Assembly: GCA_965369945.1 (NCBI GenBank)
Contig: CBDUST010000201.1
Coordinates: 1-8,588, forward strand
Direction: 5' to 3'
Length of the DNA: 8,588 nucleotides
Source of the DNA: JADFNO01 sp965369945
GTDB lineage: Bacteria > Planctomycetota > Phycisphaerae > Phycisphaerales > SM1A02
Shown: piece after piece, positions 6,087 to 8,588 of the stretch
How the letters are laid out: the number at the start of each line of letters is the position of its first letter
Numbering within the stretch: the stretch's first letter is position 1
Program-made: the position numbers and the translations under genes
The notes under the pieces: generated by a model
What the model saw: the letters and a program-made list of their open reading frames with translations, nothing else
Database searches by the model: none
What the model was told of the DNA's origin: nothing

Positions 6087-7190
6087 ATGAAGCAGCAACC
6101 TCGACCCACGAGCAAAGATCGGGTGCATACGACGATGAATTACGCGACAACCGGGAAGATGAAAAGGACGAAGCGCGGCGGGTTCACGCTCATCGAGCTT
6201 CTGATCGTGACCGCGATGATCATCCTGCTCTTGAGTATTTTGATCGTCGCGGTCAATGCTGCGAGCCGAACGGCGCAGTTGACCAACACGCGCGCGTTGA
6301 TGAACTCGATCAGTCAGGCGCTGGTGCGGTTTAGGGAGGACGTGGGGTATTTGCCGCCGGTTTTGGGCGATGTGACGCCGACGGTGCTCGATCCTTTGAA
6401 TCACGATTTTCGTAAGCTGTTTGATCCACGTGGTGAGGACTTGAACGTGGGAACGGCTGACGACATACTTCCAGACGGTCCGAACTACGCGGAGAATGTT
6501 CAGGAGTGGTACTCCGTTACAACGTTGGCAGACTACCTTCTCGGCTACGGCAACGATCAACAGGATGCGTACGAAGGAGTTGGCATCCGGCATCCTGGCA
6601 CCGACGCGGTGTGGGGGGCGACAATCTTGGGTGCCGCCGACGGTTCACTTGGCGCTCGCAACTCTGGTGCAGGTGCAGCTTCTGCAGGCAAGGTGTACGG
6701 CCCATACCTGCAACTCAAAGATGAGCGGCTGATCGCAAGCACGGACGGAACGTTGGATGCAAACGACAACCTGAACGTCTACTTCCCCGGCGAAGGGAAC
6801 TATAACGATGGCGATCCCAAGGTTATCACGGACTACTGGGGTCGGCCGATTCGGTATTACCGAACTGTCTATAAGCCGGGCGCGATCAACTATCCCTATC
6901 GAGCGGCGAACGCTGGAGGGTTCACGCCCACACTCGCGGATGTGTTCGTGCTGCGACCGTGGGAGGTCAAGAGCGGCGCCGAAAGCGACAGCTTGATCGA
7001 GGACGAACTCGGCGACCCCACGGCCTCGTTTGAGCTGAAGACGGCGGCATTCGCTCTGTTCTCGCCTGGGCCCGATCGATCGCACGATGAGACGGCCCGT
7101 GCTGATGTTTACACTAACCCCGACGTGGAAGGTGATCTGGATGGCATCAGCGGTGAGAACGAGGACAACATTGTGGAGGTCGGGTCATGA
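6087..7190 (+). CDS. Large GspG-like pseudopilin (prepilin-type cleavage site)
   Basis: Type IV pilin-like protein, probably a filament subunit. A basic leader ends in KRGG and prepilin peptidase should cut between Gly32 and Phe33, giving FTLIELLIVTAMI with Glu at mature position 5, followed by a hydrophobic helix to about residue 56. The body has the GspG-like pair of motifs DYWGRPIRYYR (from 249) and ALFSPGPDRS (323-331). At 367 residues it is far longer than classical GspG (about 140). The added length lies mostly between the helix and DYWG and is rich in Asp, Asn and Gly, as is the tail DVEGDLDGISGENED. There are no cysteines. The ATG at 6087 has GAGG (6075-6078) eight bases upstream. An in-frame ATG at 6159 would give a classical 8-residue leader but has poorer start context. 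The stop overlaps the next start as ATGA, so the two are likely translationally coupled. Confidence 0.85.
   Translation: MKQQPRPTSKDRVHTTMNYATTGKMKRTKRGGFTLIELLIVTAMIILLLSILIVAVNAASRTAQLTNTRALMNSISQALVRFREDVGYLPPVLGDVTPTVLDPLNHDFRKLFDPRGEDLNVGTADDILPDGPNYAENVQEWYSVTTLADYLLGYGNDQQDAYEGVGIRHPGTDAVWGATILGAADGSLGARNSGAGAASAGKVYGPYLQLKDERLIASTDGTLDANDNLNVYFPGEGNYNDGDPKVITDYWGRPIRYYRTVYKPGAINYPYRAANAGGFTPTLADVFVLRPWEVKSGAESDSLIEDELGDPTASFELKTAAFALFSPGPDRSHDETARADVYTNPDVEGDLDGISGENEDNIVEVGS
7175..7189 (+). promoter_or_regulatory. Strong Shine-Dalgarno within the upstream gene, with ATGA overlap
   Basis: GGAGGT at 7175-7180 is the best ribosome binding site seen in the window. It lies inside the last codons of the first pseudopilin gene and six or seven bases before the ATG at 7187. 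That ATG overlaps the TGA stop of the preceding gene. This pattern fixes the start of the second pseudopilin and suggests coupled but efficient re-initiation, possibly to raise its yield over its neighbour. Confidence 0.65.
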
Positions 7191-7888
7191 ACCTGCGCTA
7201 TTCACATAATAAGGATGGCGGCAGTATCCTTGCGCTACGCGGACGGTCCGCGCGCGGCTTTACGCTCATCGAGCTGGTCGTAGTGATCGGCCTTATCTTG
7301 ATTCTGGTGGGACTGACGATGGCGGTGGGTGTGGCGATCCGCGCACAATCCGAAACACGCGAAACCGAGAACGTCCTCATTCTGCTGGACCACGCCGTCA
7401 AGCAGTGGGAGATCGCAGCGGATCGACAACTGAGTTGGGGGACGGAGGATGAGCCGGTTAACGGGGCGGTATACGACATCGATGACCAGAACTTCGCTGA
7501 TGATCAATTGACACAACTTCTCGGGCGGATCAGTACCAACCAGTCCGCGAAGGACATCCTGGCGCAGATTGATAACGACTTCCTGCAACAAGACGATGGC
7601 AATCTTGAGTTGAAGCTGGTCGATCCGTGGGGAACCCAAATCTGCTTGGTTCATCCGGGACGCGTGGCAGATCCGGTCAACTTTCCTAACGATCCGCCAG
7701 AGCCCGACTTGGACGGGACGATCCGTACCCCCTACGAAGACGATTTTGGTATTGCGGTTAATCGCGCCCTTCTGTTCGTTTCGGCCGGGCCGGACGGCGA
7801 CTTCGGGACTCTGGATTCAACCGATCCGGGGTTTGATTCGGGCGCTGCGGCGGACAACGTGTATTCCTACAAGCCGGGGTCAAACTAG
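7187..7888 (+). CDS. GspG-like pseudopilin
   Basis: Type IV pilin-like protein of 233 residues. The leader is 24 residues, basic, and ends in RSARG. Cleavage is expected between Gly24 and Phe25 to expose FTLIELVVVIGLI, with Glu at mature position 5 and a hydrophobic helix to about residue 48. The soluble domain carries the two hallmarks of the major T2SS pseudopilin GspG: DPWG at 146-149 and SAGPDGDFGT at 199-208, the latter being the calcium-binding loop region in characterised GspG. One cysteine is present (in TQICLVHPG), so no internal disulfide is possible. It is longer than classical GspG because of an Asp/Gln-rich middle region and an Asp/Pro-rich insert after DPWG. It may be the major subunit, judging from its closer fit to GspG and its strong ribosome binding site. 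The gene ends in two in-frame TAG codons (7886-7891). Confidence 0.88.
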   Translation: MNLRYSHNKDGGSILALRGRSARGFTLIELVVVIGLILILVGLTMAVGVAIRAQSETRETENVLILLDHAVKQWEIAADRQLSWGTEDEPVNGAVYDIDDQNFADDQLTQLLGRISTNQSAKDILAQIDNDFLQQDDGNLELKLVDPWGTQICLVHPGRVADPVNFPNDPPEPDLDGTIRTPYEDDFGIAVNRALLFVSAGPDGDFGTLDSTDPGFDSGAAADNVYSYKPGSN

Positions 7889-7895
7889 TAGAGTT

Positions 7896-8588
7896 ATGAA
7901 CGAGTTAACTACTAAATCATCGCGATTGTCCAGAGGCTACGCGGGGCGAACTACCGGCGGCTTCACGCTGATCGAGTTGTTGGTGGTTATGGGGGTGATC
8001 GGCGTGCTGGCGGTGCTGACGCTGATGTCGATGCGTGCGATCGCCAACGATGCGCGTCTGGCCTCGGCCAAGAACACCGTCAAGGCGGCGCTGGATAACG
8101 CACGAGCCCTGGCGATGAAGAAGAACACGATCGTTCTGATCGTCTTCCGCCCGCGCTTCGACGGGGTTAATAAGCGCAAACAATCGATTGAAGTCATTAC
8201 AGCGAAATGGACCGGCGAATCGTATTTGAATGATAACGACATCGACATCATCGATCGTTTCGTACCAATTCCGGATGTTGCCGTCCGGAGCATCCCAGCT
8301 GGCATCAAGGTTGCCGCGCCACTGTATGGCCTTAATGAAGACAACGTCTGGATCACGCAGACCCATCTGCCTGCGATCGATCAGCAAAACGGCAATGGAG
8401 AGGTACCCGGTGCGATGATCGGCGTCATGTATGGGCCGGACGGCACGACGCTCTCGCGCAATTCCCAGTCCGATTCCACCCGGACTTGGGTGGACTTCCT
8501 CCATGATCCGACTCTGGGGCCACGTGTGCGCGCCGATCAGATGGACTTGTTTCCAGAGGACTCCTCGATCGCAAATTTCTTTGATCAG
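7896..8588 (+). CDS. GspH/FimT-like pseudopilin, 3'-partial
   Basis: An open frame from the ATG at 7896 continues without a stop to the right edge (231 codons visible), so the gene is cut by the window. The 22-residue leader ends in RTTGG, with prepilin cleavage expected between Gly22 and Phe23, followed by FTLIELLVVMGVIGVLAVL (Glu at mature position 5) and a single hydrophobic helix to about residue 42. Next comes LASAKNTVKAALDNARALAMKKN (ending at residue 77), the segment typical of GspH/FimT minor pseudopilins, where a helix with AR..A is followed by a beta strand (TIVLIVF). A later GVMYGPDGTTLSRN (Tyr179-Gly180-Pro181-Asp182) fits the GspH/FimT hydrophobic-strand plus PDG pattern. No cysteine is seen in the visible part. 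It starts seven bases after the previous stop with only a weak GAG-type ribosome binding site, implying coupling. In known systems GspH is a minor tip-complex pseudopilin. Confidence 0.82.
   Translation, partial: MNELTTKSSRLSRGYAGRTTGGFTLIELLVVMGVIGVLAVLTLMSMRAIANDARLASAKNTVKAALDNARALAMKKNTIVLIVFRPRFDGVNKRKQSIEVITAKWTGESYLNDNDIDIIDRFVPIPDVAVRSIPAGIKVAAPLYGLNEDNVWITQTHLPAIDQQNGNGEVPGAMIGVMYGPDGTTLSRNSQSDSTRTWVDFLHDPTLGPRVRADQMDLFPEDSSIANFFDQ

Noticed and set aside
7917..8504. Minus-strand open frame (195 codons) at the right end
   Set aside because: The plus-strand frame from 7896 has a perfect prepilin N-terminus and GspH-like body through the same interval, so this is a shadow.

Overview
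The window holds a block of seven same-strand genes for a type IV pilus / type II secretion (T4P/T2SS) filament machine. Both ends cut through a gene. In order they are: the C-terminal part of a GspE/PilB assembly ATPase (bases 1-1515), a PilT-type retraction ATPase (1584-2696), a second complete GspE/PilB ATPase with an MshEN regulatory domain (2974-4734), a GspF/PilC inner-membrane platform protein (4776-6056), two GspG-like pseudopilins (6087-7190 and 7187-7888), and a GspH/FimT-like pseudopilin that runs off the right edge (7896-8588). No RNA gene, mobile element, CRISPR array or phage gene was recognised.

The sequence is G+C-rich, with coding packed on one strand. Very large GspG-like pseudopilins with GFTLIEL cleavage sites and long leaders, together with two GspE copies around a pilT, look most like Planctomycetota (perhaps Phycisphaerae-like). 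This is an inference from gene style; no marker gene is present, and other deep environmental phyla (Verrucomicrobiota, Acidobacteriota and similar) cannot be excluded.

Layout: the first ATPase and pilT lie 68 bases apart and probably form one unit. A gap of about 277 bases (2697-2973) follows. It carries a 7-bp inverted repeat and a possible sigma-70 promoter, so the second ATPase onward may be a separate transcription unit. From 2974 to the right edge the genes are tightly packed: gaps of 41 and 30 bases, a 4-base ATGA overlap, then a gap of 7 bases, with no terminator seen.

Working model: the cytoplasmic hexameric ATPases act on the GspF/PilC platform to add pseudopilins to, or remove them from, a periplasmic or surface filament. 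The two GspE proteins would drive polymerisation and PilT depolymerisation. The second GspE has the tandem 24-residue motifs of the MshEN domain, suggesting cyclic-di-GMP input. The pseudopilins are made with N-terminal leaders cut after Gly by a PilD-type prepilin peptidase, which is not in the window. The secretin, the alignment proteins (PilM/N/O or GspL/M) and the peptidase must be encoded elsewhere. The machine itself belongs to a known class. The points most worth a second look are the double-GspE plus PilT composition, the probable c-di-GMP domain, the altered AIRNLIRE motif in PilT, and the unusually large Asp/Gly-rich pseudopilin.
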